DNA of 64,000 bases from Ligula intestinalis (GCA_036362985.1 JAYGXS010000004.1:70015944-70079943), one strand, 5' to 3'. Counted from the stretch's first letter, positions 10,891-23,982 are shown. The notes: generated from the letters alone by a model not told the origin. A program made the numbers and translations.

Positions 10891-13514
10891 CAGCACCATG
10901 TTACTAAGTGGATCACATGAGCTGCCTCACATTACTTAAGTGAAAGGGAAAGGATGCCATGCCCTTTCCTGACAGCATCCGTATGACTGACGGATGTCTC
11001 ATGTTATGCGCACCTCGCGCATCTACATAATTCCCATTCTGCCCTTGCACGACCTCCGTCATATGACATTTTTTTCAAACCTTGATCAACGACGGTGAGC
11101 ACTTGAAGAAGAATTTATAAGGATTTATGAAGAAATTAAGTTCAGAAGGCTTTGCAGATTTTGCCGTATTCGAATTCACTGTGGGAAAAAGATGTTTGAG
11201 TTTAACAATAAACAAGATTTTTGTCCGCTATTAAAACCTGTCTCATATTTAAAAAAAACCCATTTGTTCGTGGATATCGACGAAAGTTAGAAAATCAAAA
11301 TTACTGTTAACTGTCACTCTAAGCTTTTATTCCACCTTTGTTATTAGAAAGTCGAAAATAAAACATGGCCCTCTTATGAGTAGTTGTTTTAGGAGAAGAG
11401 TTCGGCTCGTCAAGCAGAGATAGTATATGGGCTGCCTTATTGTGCATAAAACGGTAATAGTAGTAACTTGACATTCCCAAAAAATTACACACCCTTGATG
11501 CACTCTTTGAGTCAGTCGAAAGAGGTGAACAGAAGTAAAGTATTAGCTTGATTTTAAACTTTCTCCTCTAACTACGCATTTAAAATGATGAATAATTCAG
11601 AAAGGGTGAGAAGGCACACAACATCCTTCTGAGATTCCCTACCCCCCCTGCGCGGTACTTGATTTTCAAATTTCATGAACGCTTACACAAAACATGTTTT
11701 TTAAAATTATTCAACCTATTCCCTATAAAATATGTCATCATAAGGTAGGAATCATTTTCTTAGAGAAGTAGATTGTAATACCAACGACGTTTCAGGCAAG
11801 CCGAACCCATTGCATTTATTTGCAAATGCCAGGCAGCCTTTATGTGCAGTTATACAACAGTTTTAGGAAAAAAATACTTGCTGTATTTTTTTCGAAAGAC
11901 TTGATTTAGTATGAAACACTGAACAAATTCATGATTGCCGTAATTTTTGCAGTTCAGGATGAACCAAAAAGCGCGTGAAATCGACTCCCTACAGCGTCTA
12001 GTGAAGAATCATCATAGGTGCAAGTGGTCCACTATTGAGGACGTAATTCACACCAACTGAAGAGGAGCGCGTAACTGTAAGTGCACCAGCTTAAACAAAT
12101 GGCGCTCAACGCAAGTTAGGGAAATGTGTAACAAGTAGAATAATTCTAAAACGTTGTGTAAAAGCAAGAGAACGACAAAGTTGTCGATAAATACAAGCAT
12201 GACAAAAGGCTACTGACAATCCTGTGGCATACATTTGGCATACTCTTATTTACTCTCAACTCATTAGCATTTGGCGAGACAACGCAAGAGAGCCTGACCA
12301 TCATTTTTACTAATCATAATTAACTGACAGAAAGTGAAATAGTTAAGTGAAAAAAAACTAAATGATGCAAAGTTTTTGAGTTATATGCTGCAAGAAAGCC
12401 ATTTTCTTATTTTTTTTGTAAAATTTAGATCTGCACATATTCCCTGTATAAAATTAAAAGAAGACAACTTGCTTCATTCTCCTCGACTCTTAACATCTAG
12501 GTTGCTAGGTAACGAGGTGAAATATGCGGAAAAGGAGGAAAATGAAGCCAGTGCAATAAATTCTGTCGGATCAGAAAAATTGTAGAAAGACAACAGATAA
12601 GAAGTATCGAACGGTTAAAGTTGGAAACGAAAAACAAACTTGCTGTTTGAAAAGACTTCAAACGAATGTCTACCTCATCAAGCACGACCTAGAACATCCC
12701 TGCCCAGTCGACACAAATATCTATCAATCGACGAAGATGGCACACTAGTTCGTCCCAGGGTGGATATGAAGAATTTAATGTATCCTAGGAAATAAAAGCG
12801 GCTACCGGACAGAATTAAATTTGTACAGTACCAGCTTGTGCGAACTACCTATTCAAATGCCCTTTGAAGTCATTGGCGGCAAGAAATACATCAACATGAG
12901 GGCCATGGTGATGCTATCATTGGATGTCCCATTTCCGTCTTCATACCAGTCGATTTCAGAAACAATAAACTATGTCACTGAATGCCTCCAATCAGCAGCA
13001 TTAAACAATATTATAGAATTAGCTCTAGGAATTGTTAGTAAAATAAAAATTTAACAGGCTGTTTCTTTTTGACAGAAGCCTGTACAGGCAGTTGGGCGGA
13101 GTAGATAGAAATCAGCCACTCGGATCGTTTCTGGCGAAAATATCAATCGGAAAACTGAGAGCCGTGAAAATTCATCCTATTGCACCCGTCAGTCAAATTG
13201 AGACTGGAGAAAGATGAGTCTGGATTGCTCAGCTTTGTGTTCATGCTTCTCAGCAGGTCTGACGGGAATAGTCGACGATCCGTCGCTCTAAGGAAGACAT
13301 GGTCCGGAAAGTTTACCCATTTTACCAACTTCACACAGCTGAAAATCAAGTGATCTTTTGTGCCGATAGCATTGAAGGGGGACATCTGGTTTGAAAAAAA
13401 GTTTTTTTATCAAAAGCATCAAAAGTCTAGTCGATTTCCTGCTAAAGGTATTTATGAAAGACCAAAAAAGCACCCCCACGGTGCTAACAGCTGCTTAGAT
13501 ATAAATTTTCAGAA
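10891..13514. other. No gene recognised (2.6 kb)
   Basis: AT-rich. Short frames at 12376-12585, 12821-13054 and 13143-13385 show no family signature. Probably old repeat debris. Confidence 0.4.
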
Positions 13515-13548
13515 GTCAGTTTATGGCAAACAATTGTTTTCATCAGGA
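13515..13548 (-). repeat. 3'-terminal motif of the second GIY-YIG family, partial
   Basis: GTCAGTTTATGGCAAACAATT followed by TTTTCATCAGG is the reverse complement of the 20.2-kb terminal motif, with the GAAGAGTTGCTG part deleted. It marks the 3' end of a minus-strand copy whose body is not recognisable. Confidence 0.5.
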
Positions 13549-13881
13549 TCCTATTTTAAGAGAGCACATCAAGTAAACGTTATAGGAGGTGCCTAAGTCA
13601 AACTATATTGAGCACTTCTAGAGCACCTGACGTCCATATAATTGTCTAGAGTTCACCATTACATACGGCCAAACTGTTCAAACCTACGTGCGGTTATACC
13701 GTGACTTAATCCTGTGGACAGGAATATCTTGGTCGCACGAGCCGACGTTTGTTCAAAAGGAAAAGACAATGCTTTCTAGCATGGCTAAGCAAGGGCCAAA
13801 TAAGGGAAATGAAGAAATCTACTAGCCCACATATAGTAGACGCAGATCATCGCATGAATACCATAGAGACCTTTCGGGTGC

Positions 13882-13893
13882 TTTACAAGGATC
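13882..13893. repeat. 12-bp target-site duplication, left
   Basis: TTTACAAGGATC is repeated exactly at 14492-14503, immediately outside the foldback element. Keeping one copy makes the flanking coding remnant continuous. Confidence 0.85.
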
Positions 13894-14491
13894 TTTGTAG
13901 CAAGCAAATATGGCAGAATTTATTCGATCAAATAAATTTCGTGACGGCTCGTCAGCTGCGGCCCGTCTTTGCATGAATGAATAACAAGTGGGTTACAGCA
14001 CAATTTGAATATCAACAAAATCGATAAAGCAAGGTCAAATTTACGCGTAAGTGAACATTCATATTGCGAACGTAACTCGGGAAAGGGCGGAAATTTAGGG
14101 GGGAAAACAACACAAAACAAACAAAAGGTGACTTAATGTAGGCCTATGGACCCCAAGGCAGCTGTAGGTTATCCACATGTTCTAATTGCTTACATAGGTC
14201 GGGTTTCTCCCGCCGTATGTAGGCTGCTTCCATGTAGCGTAGTGTGTTGTTTTCTCCGCCTAAATTTCCGCCCCTCCCGGGTTACGTTGAAAATATAAAT
14301 GCTCGCTTACGCGTAAATTTGACCTTGCTTTTATCGATTTTGTTGATATTCAAATTGTGCTGTAACCCACTTGTTATTCATTCATGCAAAGACGGGCCGC
14401 AGCTGACGAGCCGTCACGAAATTTATTTGATCGAATAAATTCTGCCATATTTGCTTGCTACAAATTTCTTCCTGGGAAAAGATGTTTCACA
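13894..14491 (-). mobile_element. Foldback element derived from a GIY-YIG retroelement (FBP-1)
   Basis: 598 bp. The left arm (13894-about 14110) and right arm (about 14250-14464) are inverted copies of each other, ending in TTTGTAGCAAGC and GCTTGCTACAAA. The spacer read on the minus strand encodes a retroelement C-terminus (LRYMEAAYIRREKPDLCKQL, then LEHVDNLQLPW). The structure is therefore 3'UTR, end of ORF, inverted 3'UTR. Only the right end carries an extra 27-bp tail containing CTGGGAAAAGATGTTTCAC. Exact 12-bp duplications flank it. It encodes no complete protein and must rely on enzymes supplied by other elements. Confidence 0.85.
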
Positions 14492-14503
14492 TTTACAAGG
14501 ATC
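14492..14503. repeat. 12-bp target-site duplication, right
   Basis: Exact copy of 13882-13893. Confidence 0.85.
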
Positions 14504-14600
14504 CGCAAACTTTTAGGACTTCCTGGCGAAAGTCTTTTGGGTAGAACAGAGTCGACTGCAGTCAGGTAACGGAACTCGGCCCCATGCCCTCAAAAGAATG

Positions 14601-17600
14601 TCATATGGGCATCGCCGTTGCTATGACCGGAAGTAAACGATTCGCCTTTCCGGGCGACCTCCATCTTTGTAGCACTAGTCAGAAGACTGACTGCAATTTC
14701 ATTTCTCTTCCCCCTTCCCACACCGACAACTGCCCTGTTGTTTTCCATTTCTCCACGCATGTGCCTTGAATACCTTGCAGTATAAATATCTGAATGATGA
14801 ACATTTATCAAAAGCAAATGCACGTTTGTCAAATTATCCTTTTAATTATTTGTGGATGGTGAAAAACCTAAGTGTATGAGAATATCTTGAATATTTTCGT
14901 AACAATCAAAAGGATAGTACAATTTGATTAACCCATGAATTCTGTCTAAGCGCACTTTGTGTAAACAGTGCATTAATTTGATTCGAATAAAATTTTTTAC
15001 AAGAATGGCACATTTATAAGGTACGCTTAAGACATGTCTGACCTCGGTATAAGTTTATGTGCACAGTGGAAAAAAGTGAACATACATCATACAAACAGGG
15101 CCATTTACCCTCGGACATTGAATAACCGCCATAATTGTACAGGTGATCCCACCTACTTCGCAGCTCAACGAATTCCAAATTATGACATTTTTAGCACAGA
15201 CCACGTTGCACTGCATTCTCCCCTAATCTCGGATGCCCTGGTCTGTGGCCACTTATCCGTCTTCGACTTGGACACAGGTGCGTCCTCTCCGTCACAGCTG
15301 TCCACACTCCACTTGAACACCGACCTCGTTGACAGTCGGGAACGACAATGTCCACCGCATTCCCCCATACGCTGGGGGCAGCACCGATTAAATTTGACGT
15401 GAATTAATTTACCATGCGGCGGAAGTGCGCACAAGGGGGGTGCAATGTCGACACGATTTAAAGGCGGACAAGCGAACGCACGGTGTCAAAAAATTAAAAT
15501 GTCCGTGACACACACGCGCGACCTAGTCCAAATTTATCACATACTAGTCGGTATTTAGGGCGACTTAGAGGTCACGTGAGTAGGAGAGCCGTAGAGCTCA
15601 CGTGATGAGTTAGTCACCTCAAGCTGGTCTGTGGTGACTCAACTCCAAGCGTGCCATCCTCAAGTCAGCGGGTGCGCACAGCCACCTACAGTCCAGCCTG
15701 GCCAATCACCATCAAGGCTGATTCCGAAGGACCTCAGTATGACTATTGTTCTGCTCTAACATTACCGATGGCGTTCTCGCGGAGTGCGGTCGTGCATTCG
15801 TCCGACTCTTAACTGCCTTCAAGCACTTTTTCACTACCTCTGTACGGAGTATACTATAACTGTCATCTGTCGCCCTATTTACTCTTTTATTTCCCTACGG
15901 AAGCACGAGCCTTAAGATCGCAGTGTTAAAGGCCCCCCTATCAACTTTAGTTGCTGTCATTGGCTCTTAAATCTGAACAGGAAATAAAGTTGCAAGTTCT
16001 TCCGGAAGATAGCTTTTGCAGCTGTTTGTGATGGTGCTCATTCTAAAACCCGAATCCGGACGTGAATGACATATCTGGGGAGTCGTCTGCAGGATAATTC
16101 CTACTCTCATCCAAATGAGGCATTTTGTTAACGTTTAATGGTTTAAGTGGTGTCGAAGACATCGGTGAGATTTGTTTATACCGGAAATACCACCGTGTGA
16201 ATCAAGCCATTCCAAAAAATATGACCGAATATGTTTCATTACATCCAAACCATTGGAGCCATTTGAAGTACTGAGGTCGCGGTTTGCCTCTGTCTTTTCT
16301 TTCGAACATACTAAATAATATTGCCAATATGGGGAAATATATTCATTAAAAATGAAATCCATGCTATTTATTTATTTTATCTAAAGAAATTACAGATGAA
16401 CGCTGTCGACACGATTTATCATGCATAATATTTTGAAAAAAACTGTTCCCTCGACTGATTTTGCCACGATGACATATTTCTCTTTAGTGAAATGTAATTG
16501 CTTGGTAATCTACTTTTCAGACTATATGGCGCTCATGAAATGATTAAATTTACGAATTAAGCAACAATCAATTGGTTTGGTTTGAAAAATCGAAGCACAA
16601 TATTAGTGCTTAAGAAGGAAATATATTTATTACATAAATAACTTTGAGATAAACATACATTACAGATTTTTAAGGACACGCAGCGTTGTACGGCAAGTCG
16701 TGGCTGTAATTAAAAATATTTTGCCATAGAGGATATTGGAGCGTGTAAAGGTTTACATGTCACTTAAAATCTACTACTGAGATGCCCAAAAAACATTGAT
16801 GAGGTCAGAGTTAATATTTTATCCAGCGACATTTTTCCAGTAGTTGTGGATATTCAGTGAGCAATAAAGTCAGGTCTGCCGCATAAAAACACCCACTACT
16901 GTCTAGTCCGGCGTACCTCTGTAAGCAAAACGCCTCAGTGCTAGAGCAAGGCTTAACCTGGCGATGGCAGATCTCGGGATCAAATAACAATCTCCTACTC
17001 TGGCAGATCACTGCACCGCACACTGCACACATGGACTTTTGGTTTGCATTTGCCAGCCAGCCAACCAGCCAGCCTCTCTCTCGCTCTCTACCGGCACGTC
17101 CCTTTCACACGCATGATCTCCGTGCTGGGTCGCCGCACGAGGTAGTTTGCGAGCTTGGGGCCAGTTGGTTTGCTCGGATCGATACTTCTTCGCCTGGCAC
17201 TGTTAGTGCTGCTCGTGCCAGCAAAGACCTGCTGATTCGGTGTGCGCGAACCTGCAAGAGGCGAGCGCCTTGTAGGATCTGAATGCATCCACACACAAGC
17301 ACAGAGAGCAAGAATGGAATATTTGTTTTACAATTTTTTTGTACATTTTTGCAGTTACTTTACTTTACAGCATATAACGGAAACACGTCTTTAGCTATTC
17401 ACGTGCTGCGTTATGCTCATTTACCATGCATAAAAAAATCTGAGATTTGGGCAGGGGATCTCGATCAAGCTGCCTATACTTTACTGTGATGTAATTAGCC
17501 TCATCGTACCAAAGAGCAATTTGGTCCCCTACATGCACTTAGCAAAAGGATCCGTGTTACATCACCAGTAAACAGTGTATTTGCTCTCGAGTTTGAACTA

Positions 17601-19740
17601 TTGTGAGCATTTGTAGAACGTGTCAAACGTTGTGCAAAGTAGGAGACGAAGTCATGAACGAGAAGTCACTAACTACGCCGAGGCCAGTGCGAACGCATCA
17701 GTGAAAACACCAAAATAATTTAAGACTTACATGTAAATAAAAATGCACCGTATGCATTGCAGGTACTATTTTGTTGAAAAGGATAAAAAATGTTTTCCTA
17801 TTAGAGTGTAAAATGAGGAAAGTCCAAAATTTCAAGTCACACAGGTTAGTTTAAAGATGTAGAAGTGAGTGATATTTGTTGATACAAATAAATGACAAAG
17901 CTAAATGACATAGGCACAGAATCGCTGAACAAATTATTTTCTGAAAATACTTTTATTGATTAATCCCCCCCCCCCCGAAATTAGTGTTTTCTGAAGTCTG
18001 ACACAAGACAAGTGTGTTATGTCCGGTCACGTGTTCCACATTAGTTGTTGTTTTTGAGGTTAACTGATATAGTTTATCAGTTTTAATAATGTGTGAGACA
18101 AAATTGACTAAAATTAATATGATTCCACTGACGAAGGTGTAGCGGAAATAAACGTATGACGGGGCCATTTTTTACAGGCTCTTCAGTGACTATTGCATTT
18201 GAACAGAATTGGCAGATCCAATCGCTATTATGCAGTTGTGTGCATCTTTAAAGAACGTTTCGTCCGCCACATGTATTTGCAGTTTTTTTTGACGCTGTGG
18301 TCCATTGAGTTTCGGACGGACCTTGAAATATCAGTGCATATATTTCGCGTTTCATAGCCTTCAATAGCTTATCTGTACAGCGATCTTAGGTGTTTTTATT
18401 TGAACACGGAAGTAGTGAGTGCTTTCGCATCTTTTTTTTTAATCACATCAATACAGAGTATGTTTACGAAAAATTGAGAAACTGTCCATCACAACTAACT
18501 TATATAAAGGTATATATTTTAATATTGCATTCTGCGAGATGGTTGCCTACGTACATTACAATTTGCACGGAAAACCCGAGAGTAAAAGTGAAAATTTTGA
18601 CTTGAATTATCACTTTTCTCAACAGTACTTATAAATTACCTGCCACAAACGTAGAAATACTTGTCGCTTTATGTTGCAGCATTTTTTGCTATGTAGATAG
18701 GAATACATTGGTCAAACTTTTTTTTCGCTTTTCAATGCAAACGTACGTGCAAGCAAGAAATAAATCGCTAAAAAGGTACATTTTTAAGTGTTCAAAGTCA
18801 CAACTGACCTCTGACTTCTTTTACGATTTCTCTGAAAGCATTCGAACAACTTAGGACTATCACGGCATCCTGAAACATATTAAATGCCTATAGTCGACAT
18901 TACTGTAGTTTAAGGCACGGAAGCGCACAGCTTAGTATATCTGATTTAAAAAATATATAAAATTTCAGATTTTCTAAAAATAATCCAATTCCTTACAAAA
19001 TGCTTCTCACATTCTAATCGAAAGTACAAGTAGAAGTTCAAGTGTGACACATGTTATTTGGCAAAACCTCCGAGGAAAACTTTTTTCATATAAAAAAGCT
19101 CACGTGCAGATTCTTTTAACAAGCAGTTATTCCTTTGCTCATGAAAGACTTTGGGGAAGCAGTTTGGACTAATTTTGTGCAACTGTCATTTTCTTGTTAA
19201 ATTTATGACGCTGCATAAAATAGACAATTGACTGTAAGTTCGGGATTGTTAGTCAAATCGAAAATTCTCTATTACAATGAACTGCAGATATAAGCTGAGA
19301 TTGGTGAGCATTTTGACTGATAATATAAAGGAAAATAGATTCTGCCCATGAAAATAACAGCTCTCGTCTTGTGCTGGATGAATCACTAAAATACACACAG
19401 TTGTAGGGGCAGAACTGGAGCACTTCAATTTTCGTCATCACGTTTCATGGGTCATATCACATACCTCATACGATTTCGCTTAAAGGAGTGTTTACTGATT
19501 CCAATTTGAGTGCTATACTAGGGTATAAATGGTTGGTAAATCGATACGATATGTAGGATATCGGATTTAAATAATTTTAAAGATACTGAGAGTGTATTTT
19601 AATATTAAAAAGTTTTAATCTACAACTATCGGAGCACCGTAGGTTCTCAGTTTCGTGATTAAAGTAGGCGGATATTTGTAGTGGATGTGTCGTGATCATA
19701 AAAGGGACTTGCAATATAACTCATAGTTTCCGCTGTGTAA
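14601..19740. other. No gene recognised (5.1 kb)
   Basis: Mostly AT-rich with short frames on both strands. GC-richer patches occur at 15.1-15.8 kb and 16.9-17.3 kb, the latter starting with a CAGCCAGCCAACCAGCCAGCC microrepeat. They carry frames of up to 122 codons but no motif I recognise. A run of 12 C lies at 17965-17976. Confidence 0.4.
17965..17976. repeat. Homopolymer C12
   Basis: Twelve consecutive C residues in an otherwise AT-rich area. The length is error-prone in sequencing. Confidence 0.9.
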
Positions 19741-20091
19741 CTTAAGCACATACCGACCTGGCTAAGTAAAGGTGAAACTAGATCGATCTCGAGTGCTATT
19801 CTCACACATCTAGTCGATACGAACCACCGAGTCGATACTAACGAAGCCTTTGAGGTGGGCTACAGGACACCATCTAATTTTTCCAAAGGCCTACGCCAAC
19901 GGATGCTTGCAATAGCCGAAGCAGTGACTATAAGGCTAGAAAATCCAGTTCTGTGTTGTCAGAAGACTCTAGCACAAGCTCTGTCACTTCCATGGCCTAA
20001 ACCGACACCAGGTGGCGATAGGATTTTGCCCCTACCAACAAGCGACAATCCCTCAACCAACACGTTGACATGGCCTACATGCGCCAACTGA
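19741..20091 (+). pseudogene. Second-family GIY-YIG retroelement, C-terminal 117 codons, 5' truncated
   Basis: The frame is open from just after a TAA. It reads LKHIPTWLSKGETRSISSAI, then LTHLVDTNHRVDTNEAF, LAIAEAVTIRLENPVLC and LPWPKPTPGGD, ending at a natural-looking stop. It matches the 45.4-kb copy (LVDSDHRVDAKEAFRVIY, TAEANTIRLSQLILC). This is the region after the catalytic GIY-YIG core, so the fragment has no enzymatic domain. The frame has no stops, suggesting a young or recently truncated copy. A 3'UTR with the family terminal motif (20201-20262) follows. Confidence 0.75.
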
Positions 20092-20200
20092 CATAGTCCG
20101 CGTTGGCCAATTAGCGCACGTGTTAGATAGTTATTGACTTTTCTAGCTATTCAAACTTTTATTGTTATGTACAGCGTTAATTTCCCTTGCAAATGTTTGG

Positions 20201-20262
20201 TCTGATGAAGAGTTGCTGAAAACAATTGTTTGCCAAAAACTGACTTCTTATAAATAAACACA
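20201..20262 (+). other. Conserved 3'-terminal motif of the second GIY-YIG family, with AATAAA
   Basis: TCTGATGAAGAGTTGCTG, AACAATTGTTTGCC and AAAAACTGACTTC lie in series, followed by AATAAA at 20253-20258. Copies occur at 13515, 33940, 48030 and 61388 on the minus strand. CTGATGA resembles the first hammerhead core, but no proper helix II or GAAAC core is present, so catalysis is not claimed. Confidence 0.6.
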
Positions 20263-23200
20263 AAAGTCTTAGAATTTAATTATGACTATAAAGTATAAAC
20301 AGACAAATCTCCATCTTTTCTGTATCGTTCTTGTGCGCTGTGTCTCGTCAAAGGCAATCCTCCTGTTTATGCTTCTCTGGTCGGTATACAGAAACTCTGT
20401 GTTTTAAAAAATGTAGTTTTATTCTTTCAAGTTTTCTTGTTGTCACTTTATTTTGTGCATCGTCTACGCAAACTCACAGCCCTTTGTCACGCAAGCATTG
20501 TGTACCTCCTTCCAGTATGAAATGGATTGTATATGTATGATTCAAATCAATTGTGCGTTCATTCTTCAAAAACAACCTTATTTTTTTCTCAAAAAACGCC
20601 TTAGTATGTTTCTGTTAGAAACCAAACGAATTGGAGGTTACACCTGGCATTTAAAAATTTAAATCAACAAATTAGTAAGTTGTTTTTCAATTTATAATCT
20701 AAGAACTCGATTCTTTAGGGAGTGTTTATATATTGTAAAATTATGAACGGGACATATGTCAGCATCAAGCCGCAATTTAACTGAACAGTTTGATTGGCAG
20801 CTAGCTTCAACATCAGAGGATTGATAGTCACCGGAACGGGTACAGAACGCGGTCGTCGTTTTCTGCGGCCGCAAAATGGTTAAATGTGTAGGCAGATAAC
20901 CGTTTCCGGCATGAGATGATTGAAATTACCACTTTGGGTTCATTATCAGCCAACAACTCAATAATTGCAAAAGGAAGCTGCCTGGGGTTCGGCCTGGCTG
21001 GCTGATGACATCTGATAGGCCACTTCAATCTTCTTTGTCATAGTTGTCCACATTTACTTCGTCCAGTATTTCCGGACAAAAAGGTCTTGGTGCAAGCAGG
21101 AACAATAATAAGCTTCTATTCCTTAACATATTCGTCTCTAAAACATCTTCATTAACTAAAAAAGTGGTTTGTAGGAAAAGGCAAAGTTGCTCCGCATTTC
21201 AGTCATCCAGAATATGCACCCCATTTAACTAAAACATCCTGCCTCGATTCAATCTTCTGCTACCGAGACTACAAAAAAAGATTGAATTAGAATAAAAAAC
21301 CTATTAATGACAGAAGTCGGTTTTGTTGGCCAATTCAAACAAAAGCCAAAAGCATTAGGATAAAACCTGCTGGGCGATGGGCAAACTAACGAGTGTGCTG
21401 AAGCTTGGAGAAGCACACAGTTTAGCGGTAACAATTTGACAACGGCTCTCTATTAATCGGCAGAACGCTAAAGATGATTAAGCGGACAAAACTGACAATG
21501 TGATAGCAAGTGCCAGGAGGATACCATTAGAAGGAATGAAGTTTGAATTCCTGGAAGACAAGAGGCAACTTGGCTCTGTTACCTGCTTAATCGTCTTCTC
21601 AAGGCCACAGCTTTACTTATGGTCGCATGACGGACTTCAGCCCCTTGATTTACTGGTATTCGGGCCAAATTTAACATAAGTCGTATTATTATGGTGACTT
21701 GCTTACCAAAAGTAGGGAAAAGGTCCTAAAGGGCTCCTCAAATGATTTCATACGAATTTGTGTTTTAATTAAACGCAAGCTCTGCGTTCGTGTGCACCTG
21801 TGACGAAGGGATTCAAATAGCGACGGGAGCTTATGAACACCGTACGATTGAATCGAGAATTTAACCAACGCTCAAAGGTCCCGCCTCTTCTTTAGGACTA
21901 AAATCGGATTTTTTTATGTTACGTTGCTCTACATGGCGTCCTTCAGGTTGATAATCTAGCAGAGTTTCCAGCATGAATTAAAAATCGAAAGAGGAGTAGG
22001 AGTAGCGTCTAGAATGCAAATCGCATAGTGCTCAGAAGGCATATTTTACAATTGCGAATCAAGTTTTTTTTCTTTAGCACGTTCTTGGAATCGTCATAAC
22101 TCACTGAATCTCTCAAAAAAATCAATTTCTTCATTAGATGGAATAAATATTTATCAACCGTTTTAACGGCTTGATCTACAACGTCTTTCTTCACCTCGTC
22201 AATCGAATGTTTGCTTCAGCAGTACAAAAGTTACTTTGAGTGAAAACCACGTAATATCTCTCCAGTACACAGCAGTAAGCATTCACGTGACAAAAGGCAA
22301 ATTTAAGCAGCCTTTATAATATCTCGACAAAGTTATGCGCAACGTATGCTCATGCACGGGCTTGTTTACGGTTGTCCTTCTATATTACGCGGTATCATAT
22401 CATGCTTTTCGGTGGGATCAGACTTTTTGCATGTTTAGATGCCGCGGGTTAGATCAGCGGCTAAACTCTCAGTTTCTTTGGGTGTGGTTTTGTTGATCAT
22501 AGTGGGAGGCGGAATTCATTGTAGATTCTGTTTTTGTTATGTATATACATCAAACCCTGAGATTTTTTCCCATCTTTGACCTCAATTAATAAAATAACCG
22601 TAGCGATTTTCGGCACCGTGAAACCACGTCAGAGCATATATTTCAGTGGAAACCAGTTTGGAAGTTAAACTAGAATTTGTTGAAAATTAATAGTTGTGTG
22701 GCGTGGTAATGGAACGGAAAAAATGTTATCGAGTGATAATCGAAGGTCCTCTATAAGGCATTTTCCCTACTTTTCTCTCGTTAAACTGGTTGCACATAGT
22801 CCTTCTAATTAGGCATTCGATTGCCATTGCTTATATAGAATACTGTTTTCAAATACACACTGCTCTTCCTATTTGCTGGGACGCAAGTACCTCAGTATCT
22901 TTAACCCCAACCGGGTGAGAATAATTTTGAGTCAGATGGTTACAACCAACGGTATAATTCCACAAACCATAAATCAGCGTACCACCGATTGAATAAATAA
23001 AACTTAGTAGGAGGAGGAGAAGTGCAGTAAGGTTCGTTGGTTTGCATACAAGGGAACACCATGTTTAAACAATTCTTAAAAATGGGTAAGTCAGGTCAAA
23101 CTTTTCGAAAATTTTGTGTGAAACATGGGCGCGAAGGGTAACCAATCATCACCTTGTTCAGAAAAAAATGACGCAAAAATACTCATCCTGCTGTACTACT

Positions 23201-23479
23201 GTATTTTTCTGTTTAAGTGGATATTTTAGTGAGTGCACATCGACAAAAAGTGGGCTCTGTGTAGGCTGAGATGCGAAATGAAATCTTAAGATCATCAGCA
23301 TCGAAATAAGTACGGACGTTCTCTGCAGCTGGGCACAGGCAACAAAAGTCACGATAATACAAGCGCGTGTACGAGTCCCATGAGATTATTGGAAAGGAAA
23401 TGAAATCACTGAGATGACAATTTTATTCTCCTGAGAATAATGAAATGAGCAAGAAACACTAGCAGTGGTCTATAGAATC
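20263..23479. other. No gene recognised (3.2 kb)
   Basis: AT-rich with only short frames. No repeat pair was found by eye. Confidence 0.4.
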
Positions 23480-23800
23480 TGATGCAGCTGCGAACAAGGC
23501 AACTTGGTCGGGAAAACTGTCAGATGTCTCAAGGGGCGAATTGCCGAACACTCGGCAGCATTGCGGCGAACTTATGCCAGTTCTCACTCTGCAGCCACCC
23601 GGCAAGATATTTAAATTGTATGAGTTCGACTTCCAAGTAAGGGGTGACGCACGTGCGTGTCACGGGCCCCCAGTCCATGAAACAGTGGCCAATACATATT
23701 CGGCGCTGAGGTTCAATTTGGCCGAAGCAGGTCGCCACTCGGGGACCACTCAGGACACCGAGACTTCTTACACCAGCACCAGCGAACCAGATGGCTGAGG
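23480..23800 (+). pseudogene. PLE GIY-YIG C-terminal fragment, frameshifted
   Basis: The frame GELPNTRQHCGELMPVLTLQ, PPGKIFKLYEFDFQVRGDARA matches the end of the endonuclease region seen at 53.03-53.18 kb (SHPTRPDHTFAFDEAEILARGDKRV). Shifted frames then give TGPQSMKQW and YSALRFNLAEA, which corresponds to the SINKxNxxPxxYSVLR close of the ORF. The GIY-YIG catalytic core itself lies upstream and is missing. A hammerhead-like motif with AATAAA lies about 185 bp downstream, in the position expected for a PLE end. Confidence 0.65.
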
Positions 23801-23982
23801 AGTCATCGCATCTAATTCTACCAATTTAAAAAGTCAGAGGTCTCATGCCGGTAAGCAAGCAATCAAAACACAAGAGAAAAAGTGTCGTTATTTGTCCTAA
23901 GTGTACAATGCTGACTCTTTCCTGTAAAAAATGTAACTTTCTGTGCATTTGTTACCCCTTTCTGCCACATGTTTCTGCTCAT

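Larger units (their letters stand above)
13630..14600 (+). pseudogene. Second-family GIY-YIG retroelement fragment, split by a foldback insertion
   Basis: Left of the insertion the plus strand reads CGQEYLGRTSRRLFKR, WLSKGQIREMKKSTSPHIV, then DADHRMN and TFRVLYKD. This corresponds to the GIY-YIG end in the 45.0-kb copy (CGAGYIGRASRRFSNR, SSILAHLVDSDHRVD, AFRVIYN). To the right (from 14504) the frame resumes with a shift and reads LPGESLLGRTESTAVR, matching LGERLLATAEANTIR. The foldback at 13894-14491 therefore sits inside the coding remnant. Additional stops and frameshifts are present. The upstream RT is not visible. Confidence 0.75.

Noticed and set aside
16938..17282. 114-codon frame in a GC-richer patch
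   Set aside because: Overlaps minus-strand frames of similar length, begins in low-complexity CAGC repeats and shows no domain.
18240..18330. Possible hammerhead around CGTTTCGTCC
   Set aside because: A GAAAC core exists on the minus strand, but no CUGANGA core lies at a workable distance.
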